Below, one piece after another: positions 46,701 to 57,053 of a DNA stretch of 64,000 nucleotides (position 1 is the stretch's first letter; the number at the start of each line of letters is the position of its first letter). The notes under the pieces were generated by a model. The model made no database searches and was not told the origin of the DNA. It saw nothing but the letters and a program-made list of their open reading frames with translations. The stretch is taken from NCBI GenBank assembly GCA_963922205.1, contig CAWUHX010000148.1:496001-560000 (forward strand), written 5' to 3'. The translations under genes and the position numbers were made by a program. This DNA is from Romanomermis culicivorax. Its lineage: Eukaryota; Nematoda; Enoplea; Mermithida; Mermithidae.

Positions 46701-49054
46701 CGAAACGACAAAAAATGAAATCAACAAACAAAACTCAAAAAAGTAAAATCAGTTGGAGCGGAGACAGACATTTTCTTGTGTCATTTTGATTGAAAATAAA
46801 AATGGTGGCAAAAATTCCCAGATAAATTTTTCGGTCCATTTGATGGATTGCTTTTTGCATAAAATTGTGCTGGACGAAATTTCCTAATTTTGTATTGCTG
46901 GGACGAAACTGCGCAGAGGAAATAATTAAAGTGATGCTCCTGTAAATTCGGATTTTCAAAAGAAAGACCGGTTTTATAAAAAAAGTGTCGCGCCACAAAA
47001 GCTAGATTGCAAAAACTGAATCTCAAGTTGCAATTTTTATACAGTAATTATACCTTTTGAAAGAAATACATATTTTTCGCCTTTACTTAGTCACACAAAC
47101 CTTGACTTCAAATTTTTCCTAAACCATATTTAACAGTTTCAAAATGAGTAGGATGAACAATAACAAACTATAAAAACTCAAGTCTAACCCGCCCTTGAAA
47201 GGTCATCGATTGTTCGCATTGACCTACTTCTGTTATTAGAATACAAAAAATTCGCACAGTTGAAAGACTCTTAAAAGAAAGTTGAACAGCAGGAAAATCA
47301 AAAATAAAATAGGAGCAATAAAAAACAACAAAGACGATAATGACTGAAACAGAACGCTACTTCAAAACAAATAAAGTAGTAGATATATATGTATGCATTG
47401 GGACAAGATTTGTGATGTCTGATGAAATGAGGGAAAGACAAAAACTAAGAGAGAAATCTGTATAGGCAAAAAGATCGAAAAAGCAACAAATATACTAAAC
47501 AAGTCAAATTTACGAAAAGCAAGCAAAAACGTGTTGAAAGAAAACAGAAACAGAAACAGAAACAGAAACAGAAACAGAAACAGAAACAGAAACAGAAACA
47601 GAAACAGAAACAGAAACAGAAACAGAAACAGAAACAGAAACAGAAACAGAAACAGAAACAGAAACAGAAACAGAAACAGAAACAGAAACAGAAACAGAAA
47701 CAGAAACAGAAACAGAAACAGAAACAGAAACAGAAACAGAAACAGAAACAGAAACAGAAACAGAAACAGAAACAGAAACAGAAACAGAAACAGAAACAGA
47801 AACAGAAACAGAAACAGAAACAGAAACAGAAACAGAAACAGAAACAGAAACAGAAACAGAAACAGAAACAGAAACAGAAACAGAAACAGAAACAAAAACA
47901 CAAACACAAACACAAACACAAACACAAACACAAACACAAACACAAGCACAAACGGCAGAAAAAAAACGGAAACATAAAAAACTGTAACAAATCAAACACA
48001 GAAGTGAAGGCAAACACGAGCAGAAAGTATACCCTCTTTTTCTTGAAATATGCGTCAAAAAAATAAAATTTAAAAGCATGCACATAAACACACTATTACG
48101 TTTTTTCTGCTGAGCCATACATCATATAAAATTTATGAGCGTATTCAACTTGGGCGAAAAATCTTACTGTAGAAACTTTGTTTAAACGACTTCGACGAAA
48201 TCACAGATTTTTGGAATCCTTCAATGTAGAAGTACAATTTATAAAAAACAGACTGCAGGAACAGAAACAGAAACAACAGGTATGTAAATAAAAACAAAAG
48301 CAGAACTAGGAAACAGAAACTGAAAGAGAAAGAGAAAAAGAGCAGAAGCAAAAACCGAAAGTAGAAAAGAAATAGGAAACGAAAAAAATAGTGTATAACG
48401 CAAAATGCAATAAAAAAGAAAACAGGAATATAAATACGGAATTCATTCCATATGAATTAACCTAGCAAAAACTTGCACGCAAATAAATAAGTAAAGCAGA
48501 ACTGAAAACAGAAATGAAAAAACAAATATGACTAAAGCACGTGACAAACACAAACACAAGAACATAAACAAAAAATGGAAGCACAAAATAATAGTAAATG
48601 GAAGCTAAATGTAATAAGAGGAGCAAAAAGTGAAGCTGCGAAAATATATAAAGAAGAAACTAAAAGCTAAGAGAAAAATAAACAATTTTACATATTTCAA
48701 GCAGCTGAATCAAAAATTCAAAAATCAAAAGAAATGCTGATAAAAGTGAAAACTCACGCAATTCCCCCAACGCCGGGCATCGCAAACACTCGGCGACGGC
48801 CGGCCGTACGGGATCCAAATGGACGGTGGTTGTCGTCCTGGTCGAACAATTGTAGCCGGGGAAAAAGGCGAACCGGCATTGACCGTGTTGTTCGTCCCGG
48901 GAGCCCTCGCCGGGCGCGAACATGGCCGAAAAGCAATAATTATTGGCGTAACATTTGCGGACGCAGTCTTCCATCGTGCGAGCCGTTTTTTCCTGGAAAA
49001 CGTCCCTTTGGTCCCAACCGTCGACCAACGAGAAGAATATGGCGCTGGGGCATT
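34389..49054 (-). CDS. Large secreted protein with six PAN/apple-like domains and a mucin region
   Basis: Fourteen exons read in frame: 49054-48758, 44992-44834, 44769-44674 (or 44665), 44383-44099, 43054-42977, 41881-41402, 40347-40291, 40158-39880, 39732-37990, 37434-37168, 37109-36936, 36797-36618, 35674-35621 and 34729-34389. They total about 1,495 residues plus a 5' exon not found, which should carry the signal peptide. Every intron is phase 1. Exons 1, 4, 6, 8, 10 and 14 each encode one PAN-like domain ending in C-x-x-C. Exon 9 is a 580-codon mucin-like stretch. The other exons are short Ser/Thr/Lys linkers, except 11-12, which look helical (DIIEALKQLASDEDY; FDIVQLIDRIREI). PAN domains bind proteins or glycans in extracellular matrices; a cuticle, glycocalyx or secreted-mucin role is inferred. 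The last 113-codon exon ends at a true stop. Confidence 0.92.
35897..36106. mobile_element. MITE-like element, CTATAGTCTATCC family, copy 1
   Basis: It starts CTATATTCTATTTTTTCCAA, has GAGCCTCGGAAA inside, and ends GGACTATAG. It lies in the intron before the 35674-35621 exon of the PAN gene, 50 bp from a second copy. Confidence 0.6.
36157..36371. mobile_element. MITE-like element, CTATAGTCTATCC family, copy 2
   Basis: TATACTCTATCCATGTTCAA with GAGGCTCGGAA at the left; the right end inverts to CTATAGTTCATTTTTTCTAA with GAGCCCCAGAAA. The whole body can fold. Confidence 0.65.
37168..37434 (-). other. PAN domain 5 exon
   Basis: It has NCTITLEVHQVNP, QCAAQCYLDGCSSVTYW, HVCFFAY, DTC and QCISC, then TGCA|GTAAAA. 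Confidence 0.88.
37990..39732 (-). other. Mucin-like Thr/Pro/Ala exon of the PAN gene
   Basis: One uninterrupted 1743-nt exon, phase 1 at both ends (CTTTCAG|AG and CACA|GTAAGT). The 580 codons are dominated by T, P, A, S, V, E, Q and G, with no Cys, suiting dense O-glycosylation. Recurrent PYG or GYP motifs punctuate it. It begins with a helix-like SFAEKSEALAQLKG and ends with the charged RLNKEVLDNRDETRT. Confidence 0.9.
39880..40158 (-). other. PAN domain 4 exon
   Basis: It has TCRATLSF, LECARECRDRKC, SRCLLSF, EFC and QCIVC, then TTTGCA|GTAAGT. A 57-nt linker exon (40347-40291, NTTVENQ...) precedes it. Confidence 0.88.
40664..40767. mobile_element. MITE-like element, CTATAGTCTATCC family, short copy
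   Basis: CTATAGCCCATATTTTCAAA and GAGATTCGAAAC at the left, GAGCTATAGTC at the right. About 100 bp, internally deleted, in a PAN-gene intron. Confidence 0.5.
41402..41881 (-). other. PAN domain 3 exon with long C-terminal linker
   Basis: An acidic lead (FASSDNDAES) precedes RCENLSF, DQCVKKCLTIAGGRC, FCHM and SCISC. About 50 Lys/Glu/Thr-rich residues follow before GAAA|GTAAGG. There are two N-glycosylation-type NSS/NVT sites. Confidence 0.88.
44099..44383 (-). other. PAN domain 2 exon
   Basis: It has CNHDLIF, EHCAKMCYGRGC, NGTCTFFF and SCIK, with the final Cys codon split T|GC across the intron (donor AAAT|GTAGGT, next exon starts GC). An alternative donor three bases on (TGTAG|GTCG) leaves an open but less plausible phase-2 reading. 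Confidence 0.85.
44834..44992 (-). other. Linker exon, Lys/Thr/Ser-rich
   Basis: It begins at CCCTAG|CC and ends TTAG|GTAAAA, encoding KPKVLIVKTTQKPAAKK-type sequence followed by the acidic GDDDQDKK. It is disordered and carries no domain. Confidence 0.75.
45034..45224. mobile_element. MITE-like element with GGCCCGGTCGCACAAGCAT ends
   Basis: GGCCCGGTCGCACAAGCAT at the left and, inverted, GGCCCAGTTGCACAAACAT at the right bound about 190 bp in the first large PAN-gene intron. There is no open frame. Confidence 0.7.
47541..47948 (+). repeat. (CAGAAA)n microsatellite switching to (CAAACA)n
   Basis: About 58 nearly perfect CAGAAA units to about 47892, then about nine CACAAA units. Flanking DNA (47260-47540, 48000-48680) is A-rich with scattered decayed units, for example near 48255-48300. 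It lies in the 3.8-kb intron between the first two modelled PAN-gene exons. All open frames here are repeat artefacts. Confidence 0.98.
48758..49054 (-). other. PAN domain 1 exon
   Basis: It runs from ATACAG|AA to TTGC|GTGAGT. The cysteine pattern is C..., DCVRKCYANNYC, GQCRFAFF, YNC and ECLRC. It is the first exon I can place. No upstream signal-peptide exon with a matching phase-1 donor was convincing between 49055 and 53200. Confidence 0.85.
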
Positions 49055-52000
49055 CTGTATTGAAAAAAATTTTTAAAAACGTAAGCTCTTGAACATTTTT
49101 TGTTCACGACAGTTACTGTATGATTCATCAAATATTTGATTAGACTCACAAACTTCCAATTAGTAATAAGTGATGTGCGTGAATTTTGTGACAGTTTGCA
49201 TCCTTGAGAGAAATATCACTTAAACAGATTGTGGTATAGAATATATGGCACAAAAAATTTGAGCGTAGAATTTATTATGTTCTAAAAATTTGAGCATCTA
49301 CAGGCAGCGTAGATGTAAGGCTATGTTTGGACCTTGAGTTAACTCAATGACATTCTCAAGGCAGCAAATTCTTTGCAGAAATTTTTATTTAAAATGCCAT
49401 CTTTTGTTGGCATGCAAAGATTCTTACATACGTTTTCACATAGAATAACGTTTTTCTCAGAATATCCTCAAATTCTTGAATCTATCGTTCTTCACCTGCG
49501 CCTCGATGTGGAATAAACAACTGTTGTTCACGTGACTCAGAGAAAATTTTTCAACAAACAAAATACGCAAAATAATTACATCCATTTTGAAGATTCGTGG
49601 TCTCGTTTACAGAATGTGTACTATAGTCTGTTAAAGTGGAAATCGACAAAAATTAGCACTGTCGTTGAAATCATGTACACTTTTACAACTTTTGATTATG
49701 AAAATGTTTACAGTAAATATAGTTAAAGGTTACTTGACTATGCTCACAAGTTCTAAGCCCTATGTGACATAAAGTTTAGCTGAGAATCTTAAAAATGTAA
49801 AATAGTACTTGCTTTCAACTCTTATTATTTGGAGGCATTTCAAGAAAAACACACTATAATCCAAAGATTTTCGCACACTTTTGTGCGCAAATGAGCACAA
49901 GTATTTTCTCAGATTTAGAGCTAATATTCATCCCGTGTTTTATTCTGATGTAAAAATCAAAATCGGTGAGTGATCTGAAATCGAAAGCTATAAATTTTCC
50001 TTGAATTTTTTGTTTCTACATTGCCTTAGTTTGATAAATACTATATTCGACAATTAACAATGTATCAAAATGTGAATTTATCACTCTAACAGTTTGAACT
50101 CTGAACGTGGGGAGCTAAAAAGTGTGCTCGGTCACAATCAGTATGCAAATGAGTAAAATTTGAGGAACTGAAACTTCGAGCAATGTCAAAAAACATCAAG
50201 TTTTCTTGAAATCATGACTTTTCTGGGGATATCAGGGGCGTGTACCATGCTAAAAAAGTCTTTCAGAAAATATAGGACGTTACGTCACTCATCATACAAA
50301 CAGATGGCATAAAATTTGTGGTCCGAATTAAGCCTGCTAAATTAAATTCGAAATCTTTGTCTGCCCATTCTATTCATGGATCATACTCGTTGTCACGCAA
50401 GTCATAGTCGAAGTGACCAATCAATACGTCCCAAAGCATTTGAGGTTCCACTAGACCACTAAACCTCCACTATCGTCAGCCGCACTTACTCGCGGATAAG
50501 CTATATCCAGCTAATGAGGCGATAAATATGCAAATTAGTATCTCATAATTGGGTATCATCGTTTTGCTCTATTTAATAAACCTGGAATGATGGGAATACG
50601 CATAACAAAAACAAACAAGTATGCCAAGAAGTTTTTCTTCGAACAATTGATATTTGGTGATACCCTTAATAAGGATAAGGGGTATGCTGTTACGAAAAAC
50701 CCCATACATCGGTAATTAATTTTCTTAGTCCTTTTTTACAGTGCCTGAACGCGTAGTCTTGCAAATTTGTGGGAAGAAATAGAAAAATATCACAACGCGG
50801 CACCGGCAATAAAGTCTGGTGCCAGAAATCTGGTCCAGGGTTTATCGGTCGAACCCCTCCCACTCTTTTTTCTCATCTCAGGGAACCCCTATTAACAAAC
50901 GCCTGGATGACGTTGGAACACGGTGTTTTGTATTTGGGTATAAAACTGTTTTGTAGAGAAGTGTTGATCATTTTTCTAGAATATGGAATGTGTATCGCAC
51001 ACTATTTAAAAAGAAAATTTCCGGGTCATTGCTGAAACCCCCTCAAACTAATGTAATTAGAATTGGCGAGCGATTTTCTTTTTTTTCTTTTTTGTTATGC
51101 TGGATAAAATTGAAATTTTACTGTTTTTTACTCCTCTTCTAAAAATTGAAGCGTAAATTTTATGATTTCGGACTAAATAGAAAACCTTTTAATAGGAAGT
51201 TCCATAGTTTTTCAATTTTACAAACAATTTGAATCATTTTGGCAGAAATACATGGACAAAATATATAAAGAAACAAAAAATACAACTAAACGAAATGAAA
51301 GGAGTACGAAAAATGTTTTATACACCTCAACGAACATGTTGATGACTGCTTTTGTTCAACTTGCAACGTTCCTTTGCATTGTCTCCTGAAAATTTCCCGT
51401 CCAGCCCGATGCGCGGAAATAATTTTCAAAAAGTCACATTGACCGACTGTTGTTCGGAGTGAACTTCTCAATAAAATGATAAAAAATGCAGGTCAAAAAA
51501 CATTCTTCATAATTACAGCTCCTATGGTAATTACAGTTTACTTTCATATTCACAAGAACTGCCATTTTGAATATCGATGCATTTCAATAGTGATGCAGGA
51601 TTCCCAACACGATTCAAAGCATCGTTGATCGTCGATATTGCTTATCACCCAGCCAGGTTTTGAATTGGAAGGGGTGTTTCATGCCCTTCGACTCCCGTCA
51701 GCTTCTTTTCTCAAGTGATACATGCGATATATTACAGTCCACAAGTGAAAAATTTTGCGGTCAAGTCATGTGTTAAAGCAGAGAGCACCATTAATGCAAC
51801 TTTATTCAACCGTTGGATGGCAATTGAAGTAGTTGAAATGATAAGAGTTTCATTTTTATTCATGATGGAAAGTTATTTTTTCATGGTATACATTAATTGG
51901 TTGTCGTTCAGTAAGGCGTTTTCCACACATTGTATCTGCTGATCGTAGATCACATGAGACGAAATCCTGCTGAGAAAGCCCCAATTCCTTAAATTCATCG

Positions 52001-52637
52001 CCAAATACACTTCTTATGTAGGCCGTGGCTCCAGCATCATCTCATGATTTTCTACTAATTTTATTTTTATAAGATTATATCGCTTTTGTCAAAATTCTGT
52101 TATTAAAGATATTTGATTAATCAAAAAATTCTGACGAAATATTCAAACTTCATCTCTCATATAATTTCATTTAGTTATTTTCATCAATCGAAATTTTACA
52201 GGAGATATTCAACTTCCCCACTACTCTGTTAGAACGTGATTCGATTGCAACCACCCTATGTTTATTCTAGAACGCTTGAGATTTTTTTTTAAAACGTAAA
52301 TGACCAATTTTCAGTTTCATGCGACGTGCGGTTTAGCAAAATAACAAAGATGTGAAGTAATATCTCCTGTAAAATTTTAATATTTACAAAAAAACTGAAG
52401 AAAAAACTATTCACGTCCTCCCAAAGTTTATCCTGTTAACTTATTGAATACACCAATCAGTTTCGAGCAATTATCTGAATATTGAATTTGATTTGCATCG
52501 ACGAATACGTCTCTTCTATTCTGAATCATACTTAAAAGAGTCTGTCGTATTCGGAAATCGAATTAATCATCATAAATGCGCTGAGCAATGAAACTTTGTC
52601 TTTTCATAATCTCAATAAAAACAACAAATATTTAAAA
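49055..52637. other. Upstream region of the PAN-mucin gene
   Basis: It should hold the missing 5' exon of the PAN gene. It contains one divergent TATAGTCTG element (49622-49858) and otherwise AT-rich DNA. I could not support any coding exon here. Confidence 0.5.
49622..49858. mobile_element. TATAGTCTG MITE-like element, divergent copy
   Basis: Begins TATAGTCTGTTAAAGTGG. Its right side, TTATTTGGAGGCATTTCAAG then AAAAACACACTATA, matches the copy at 56814-57053 in the same orientation. Confidence 0.7.
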
Positions 52638-52935
52638 ATGTGCGAAATTCTTGGGATTCGGATGGAAAAATTCTTGGCAGCTGTAAAGTTTATATTGAGC
52701 CCACAAAATGATCTCATCTTTTTAGATACTCGAAATTTCACCATAGAAACAACAGGTTAGACAACATTTCCGATGTCATAATAATCATTTTTAATATATT
52801 CATTACTGTATTTTCAGTGCTTTTCCGGCATGTTCACAACGCAATGCAATGCAGCAAGTGCCACTCAGAATTCAGACCCGGAGACAATGGAATCATCAAA
52901 CCACTGCAAATTGAAATTCTGGCCCAGGTATCATA
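52638..52935 (+). CDS. Candidate small two-exon gene, unknown
   Basis: Exon 1 runs from ATG at 52638 (context AAAAATG) through 39 codons to ACAACAG|GTTAGA at 52755. Exon 2 starts after a TGTATTTTCAG at about 52817 in matching phase 1. It reads VLFRHVHNAMQCSKCHSEF then RPGDNGIIKPLQIEILAQ. It either stops two codons later (VS, TAA, about 52935) or splices at CCCAG|GTATCA to an exon I did not find. The peptide holds a CSKCH motif. No family recognised. Phase agreement and the exon-like composition of exon 2 are the only support. Confidence 0.4.
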
Positions 52936-52959
52936 AATATACTAGTCGATTTAATAATG

Positions 52960-53208
52960 TATAGTCTGTTTTTCTTGAAATGCTTCCAAATAATGAAAGC
53001 GGGAAGCAAGTTGTATTTCAAATTTTCACGATTTTCTGATAAACAACACATCGTATAAGAGTAGAAATTTGTGAGCATACTGACCTCATCTTTAACAATT
53101 TTTCGAGTGAAAAATTTCACCATAAGAGCTCTATGTAGACGATTTTGACGACAGTGCTGATTTGTGTCACTTTTCTATTTGAAAGCATTTTATAAAAAAC
53201 AGACTATA
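52960..53208. mobile_element. TATAGTCTG MITE-like element, copy in opposite orientation
   Basis: TATAGTCTGTTTTTCTTGAA at the left and AAAAAACAGACTATA at the right. The body is the inverse of the copy at 56814-57053, sharing GATTTGTGTCACTTTTCTAT and ACGATTTTCTGATAAAC. A flanking TA duplication is compatible with Tc1/mariner-type mobilisation. Confidence 0.8.
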
Positions 53209-53237
53209 GCTAACTATTTATTTCCTGCAAGAGACTT

Positions 53238-53452
53238 CCATTCATTTTGAAATGATCGATGCAGCGAAGTCACAGCCTAACCTTTATTCAAAATTATGGC
53301 AGGCTCGATGAATTCTTCGTTCACGGTACACACTCCTCGATGGTCAGTCTTTTCAACTATTTGAAAATTATCGACATTGATTTCCTGATCTTCAGTAGCG
53401 CTGCGTTTGCCGAAACTTCGACCGCTGCATCGATCATTTCAAAATAGATGGA
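53238..53452. mobile_element. GATCGATGCAGCG MITE-like element, complete copy
   Basis: Both ends carry TTTTGAAATGATCGATGCAG in inverted orientation around about 215 bp. It lies 30 bp past the stop of the first GPCR gene, probably within its 3' UTR. Confidence 0.8.
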
Positions 53453-53482
53453 GTGTAGTTACCATTTGAAAAGTGTGAATAA

Positions 53483-56401
53483 TCATAATATCAAGCTCTC
53501 TAAAGTATGCGAATTTGACTGCATAACATATGACATATCATATATTTCTAAATCTCGATTTTTCGGGTCGTATTCGATGTGCAGAAGTTTGTTAGGTAAC
53601 GCAATCAATTTTCGACAAGATTTGCAAACGTAAAGCTTCGAAGATTTTCGACGCTCGACCAAAATTCCGGCGTCGGTCTTTGTTTTCTTCGGTTTAAAAT
53701 TGGTCGAAAATCGGGCTCCGCCCACGAACGGCAGCTCCTTAGCGAAACCCCGTACAAAAATTAGATAGATGAAGAAATTGGACGACGAATTTACGATAGT
53801 CAAAACGTTGACCACTTCCCTGGAGAAAGTATAAAGAGCGGGAAAATTTTCGGACAATGTTCGGACGCCGTAAATTTTCTCCATCAAGCTCGTGACCAGA
53901 CCCCAAGAATTGCATACTAGAAAAAGAATGACGATCACGATGGTTACTGTAGTGGTTTCGCGAAATCGGCCTCTTAAAAATTTTTGGCGCGTTTTCACTG
54001 TCCATTTCCTGTATTTGCTGGCCTGATCTAAGACCAAAGCTTCATTAACGTGCGAATTATGTAAGTTTCTCCAAAATGTGAACGTTATAACGCTATTGGA
54101 TACTAAAAGTACGAAAAAGGGCACGAAAACCATCACGGCTTGGGTCAGCCATAAACTGTACACCGTGGAATAGAATTCGTTATCTTGCAAAGTCGGTACT
54201 AAAGTATATTTACCGAATTCCGAACAATGGTCGGAAATTTTGGTTTCGACTTCGAAAAATTTAGGAAAATTGTACAAAACGGAGAAAAAAGTGACGAAAA
54301 CGACGGACAAAACGGCGGCGCGGATTTTCTTGGGCATGGAGCGATATTTTATCGGATGCAAGACGGCCACGTAACGTTCAACAGTGACGATTACCGTCAC
54401 GTAAGTGGAGCAGGTTTGGGCTATGTGACTCAGAGGGTATACTGTAGGCACGTAGCTGATCCACAAAGCATACAATTTCCAATTGTCGGTATATTCAGCG
54501 ATATATTCTATCTGAAAACAATGTTCGGTGTACTGTAGCCAGAAAATTCTACAGTGCGCTATGAGAAACGAAATCCCAATTGGCCAGAGTAGAAATCTCA
54601 AATATAAATGGCTATCGCACACTCTGAGCAGTGGTACTCACAGTAACCAACTTTTTGATGTGAGTACTTGAAGCATTCAATAAGTACACTCTTTTAGTGA
54701 TGTATTGGTGATATTCGTTCATTCCTCCCGAATCTGTGAAAAAATAATCTAGCCATAAAGTTTAGTGACTTCAGTTTAAGCCATCTCAATAACAGTTTAT
54801 AGATACTCAGACAATTAAATTCAAGCGTGCGATTCTTGGGCAGTTTTGCAATCAAATGTGAAAGAAAAACCTCAGGCCCATGCAGGTAAATTTAATGCAG
54901 CACTTTTAGGCTAGCCGTTTTTTAGTCATCACGCAAACTAAGTCGCTCTGAACGTGTTGCAATGTATTAACTAAGTATCAAATGTACTGGATCCTCCATG
55001 AAAAGTTTGAAATCGTATTCTCAAGAAAAATTATAGTTTGATATTCCATTCAAAATTTAATAGTTGCATGCCCATTCGACACCATCTCCACAGAGATACA
55101 GTCGTGGTTGTACTGATTTTTGATCTGGTTTATCGACTAGAACATACTTTGGACAATATCAGCCTTTCGGATGTAGATCTTGCAGTCCTTCTGATTTGAC
55201 CATAAAAATGACTGCAGGAACGAAATGAGAAAATAATTGCCCAGTCCACTAAACTCACATTAATTGGTAAAATGATATCACTCTTAAATCGATCAAAATA
55301 TTGATCACAAAATGTGCAGTCTTCGTGCATCTAATACTTTTGAACACATGGGTCAGGGCTTTTCGTGTTCCTGCGAGGGTATAGTCTGGGTCATAGAAAA
55401 ATATGGAAAAAGTGCCCTTGGACAACAGGTGATAGGAAGACATCGGTGAAATCGTTCGAATATTGATCAAGTGATTCATAATTACTATCAGGACTTGGAG
55501 ATAATCTATGCAACAGGACGAAGTTTGCGATAGCGGCCTCCTAAAAAATGGCCATAGCAGTCAACAACTCGAACTGTTGTACAGGGTTAGCATCACTTGC
55601 CCGTGACTCACTTGTTTAGGGCAGTTGACTACAGCATGCGGACGGAAACCGCAAGGTCCTGGGTTCGATCACTCGACTACGCTTCATTTTTCTGCAATAA
55701 CCACCACGAGTAAACCCAACTTGTCCCGTGAAACTACATTTTTCGTTTTTTATTATTTTATCACATTTTGTTTCCGAAAAATTCAAAAAACTTGAAGCCT
55801 TTCGAACAAACTTAAAATTCGTAATTCTAAGAAAGCAACGTTTACTTTCCGAATCGGAAGTATTTTTAAAAATTCCAAAAACTTTTGGTGAGTATTTTAG
55901 AAAATTTCGAAATATGAAAATTCTACAAATTTTGTAATATATTTCCAACGTGAATTAGTAGCCGCGATGCATGTTCCTCAATAGAATTTCTCAACATTAA
56001 GAATATATTGGTCTTAATTCACTTGTCACTTCGACTTGCAAGTAGTGGCACTGAAATTCAAAACAGGTACCCACTTGGGATTTGTGAGCACAGTTCAGCG
56101 CGTGTGGCTAGAATGCGAAATTTTCACACGGTATTCAAGAATTTCATCTTACCGAATACAGCATGAAAGCCGTAAGCAATAAACACGTGTCGAAAACAGC
56201 TAAAGTGATCAAAAATCCGTGATTCACCGATTTGATTCGCCACTTGCACATAACGTAAATCGTGAATAAATTGCCAACAATACCCAAAAAGGTTACGAAG
56301 CTACCGAAAATGGACGTGGCGAAAAACTTGGCCTCGAGCCAACTGTGCTTATGAAAATCGCATGTCCGACTTTTGTTATCATTCTCGAAAAGATCGTACA
56401 T
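53483..56401 (-). CDS. Rhodopsin-class peptide GPCR, FMRFamide-receptor-like (frpr-type), copy 1
   Basis: Exons: 56401-56153, 56050-56023 (28-nt microexon, tentative), 54733-54642 and 54511-53483, total 465 residues. TM1 has GIVGNL and TM2 LAVFD. TM3 reads QTCSTYVTVIVTVERYVAVLHP with the ERY motif. TM6 reads [11 protein letters not shown] and TM7 IVNSSSNFFIY, both typical of the FMRFamide-receptor group rather than canonical CWxP and NPxxY. The long C-tail holds a basic stretch and two CxxC-like cysteines. Such receptors sit in neuronal or muscle membranes and bind RFamide-type neuropeptides; the ligand cannot be told from sequence. TM3 to the tail lies in one exon, whereas the paralogue at 63 kb has an intron before TM7. 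Confidence 0.92.
55611..55688 (+). pseudogene. tRNA-like fragment or tRNA-derived SINE head
   Basis: A perfect anticodon-type stem TGCGG/CCGCA with a 7-base loop ACGGAAA (55637-55653), a 5-base variable loop AGGTC, then CTGGG-TTCGATC resembling the T arm and B box. The 3' T stem (ACTCG) does not pair, position 33 is C not T, and no matching acceptor stem exists. It lies inside an intron of GPCR copy 1. Confidence 0.45.
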
Positions 56402-56813
56402 CGGTGAATAGATAATTTCGAAAATTTTTGACTATATCACGACTGAAAACATTCTAAATTATGTAGCTTTTACACAAAGAGACGAACAAATGACCCTCCG
56501 GAACAGTTTGTGAAGTTTTCACTTTTCACAAATTGTGACTTCAATTCCATCGGAGAGCTGGAAATCTATAGAAACTTTTTGAATAATGGTTTTGTTAAGC
56601 ACTTTTCCTTTATTTCGCGTTCAATGCTTCAAATACAAATTAGGTTCAAGCAAATGATATTAAAGCATCTTGACTGTTAAACACAATAAACAAAAACTTT
56701 ATAGAGGTTCGTCTTATTCTTATGCAAACCTCTGGGTGGTTCGTTTTTGATCAGGTTGTACGATAGGCTGTACCTTGTGTGTGGAAACGAGAGAATAAAG
56801 ACTTATAGTCTGT

Positions 56814-57053
56814 TTTTTAATAAAATGCTTCCAAATAGAAAAGTGACACAAATCAGTATCGTCGTCAAAATCGCTTACATAGAGCTCTTAATGTAAAATT
56901 TTTCACTCGGAAAATTGTAAAAGCTTAGTTCAGTATGCTCGCAAATTCCCATTGCTCTATTATATACTGTTTATCAGAAAATCGTAAAAATTTGAAATAC
57001 TACTTGCTTTCCACATTCATAATTTGGAGGCATTTCAAGAAAAACAGACTATA
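56814..57053. mobile_element. TATAGTCTG MITE-like element, copy 3
   Basis: TATAGTCTGTTTTTTAAT at the left, AAGAAAAACAGACTATA at the right, about 240 bp, long imperfect inverted repeats throughout. It lies about 400 bp upstream of GPCR copy 1. Confidence 0.8.

Noticed and set aside
47362-48118. Long open frames of Phe-Leu, Cys-Phe, Val-Ser or Asn-Arg repeats on both strands
   Set aside because: They are translations of the hexanucleotide microsatellite; a 6-bp unit leaves every frame open.
51286-51471. Candidate 5' exon for the PAN-mucin gene
   Set aside because: No signal peptide, and its possible donor (TTGAG|GTGTAT) leaves the wrong phase.
52845-52935. CSKCH as a cytochrome c heme site
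   Set aside because: CxxCH alone occurs by chance; no axial Met ligand or cytochrome fold is visible.
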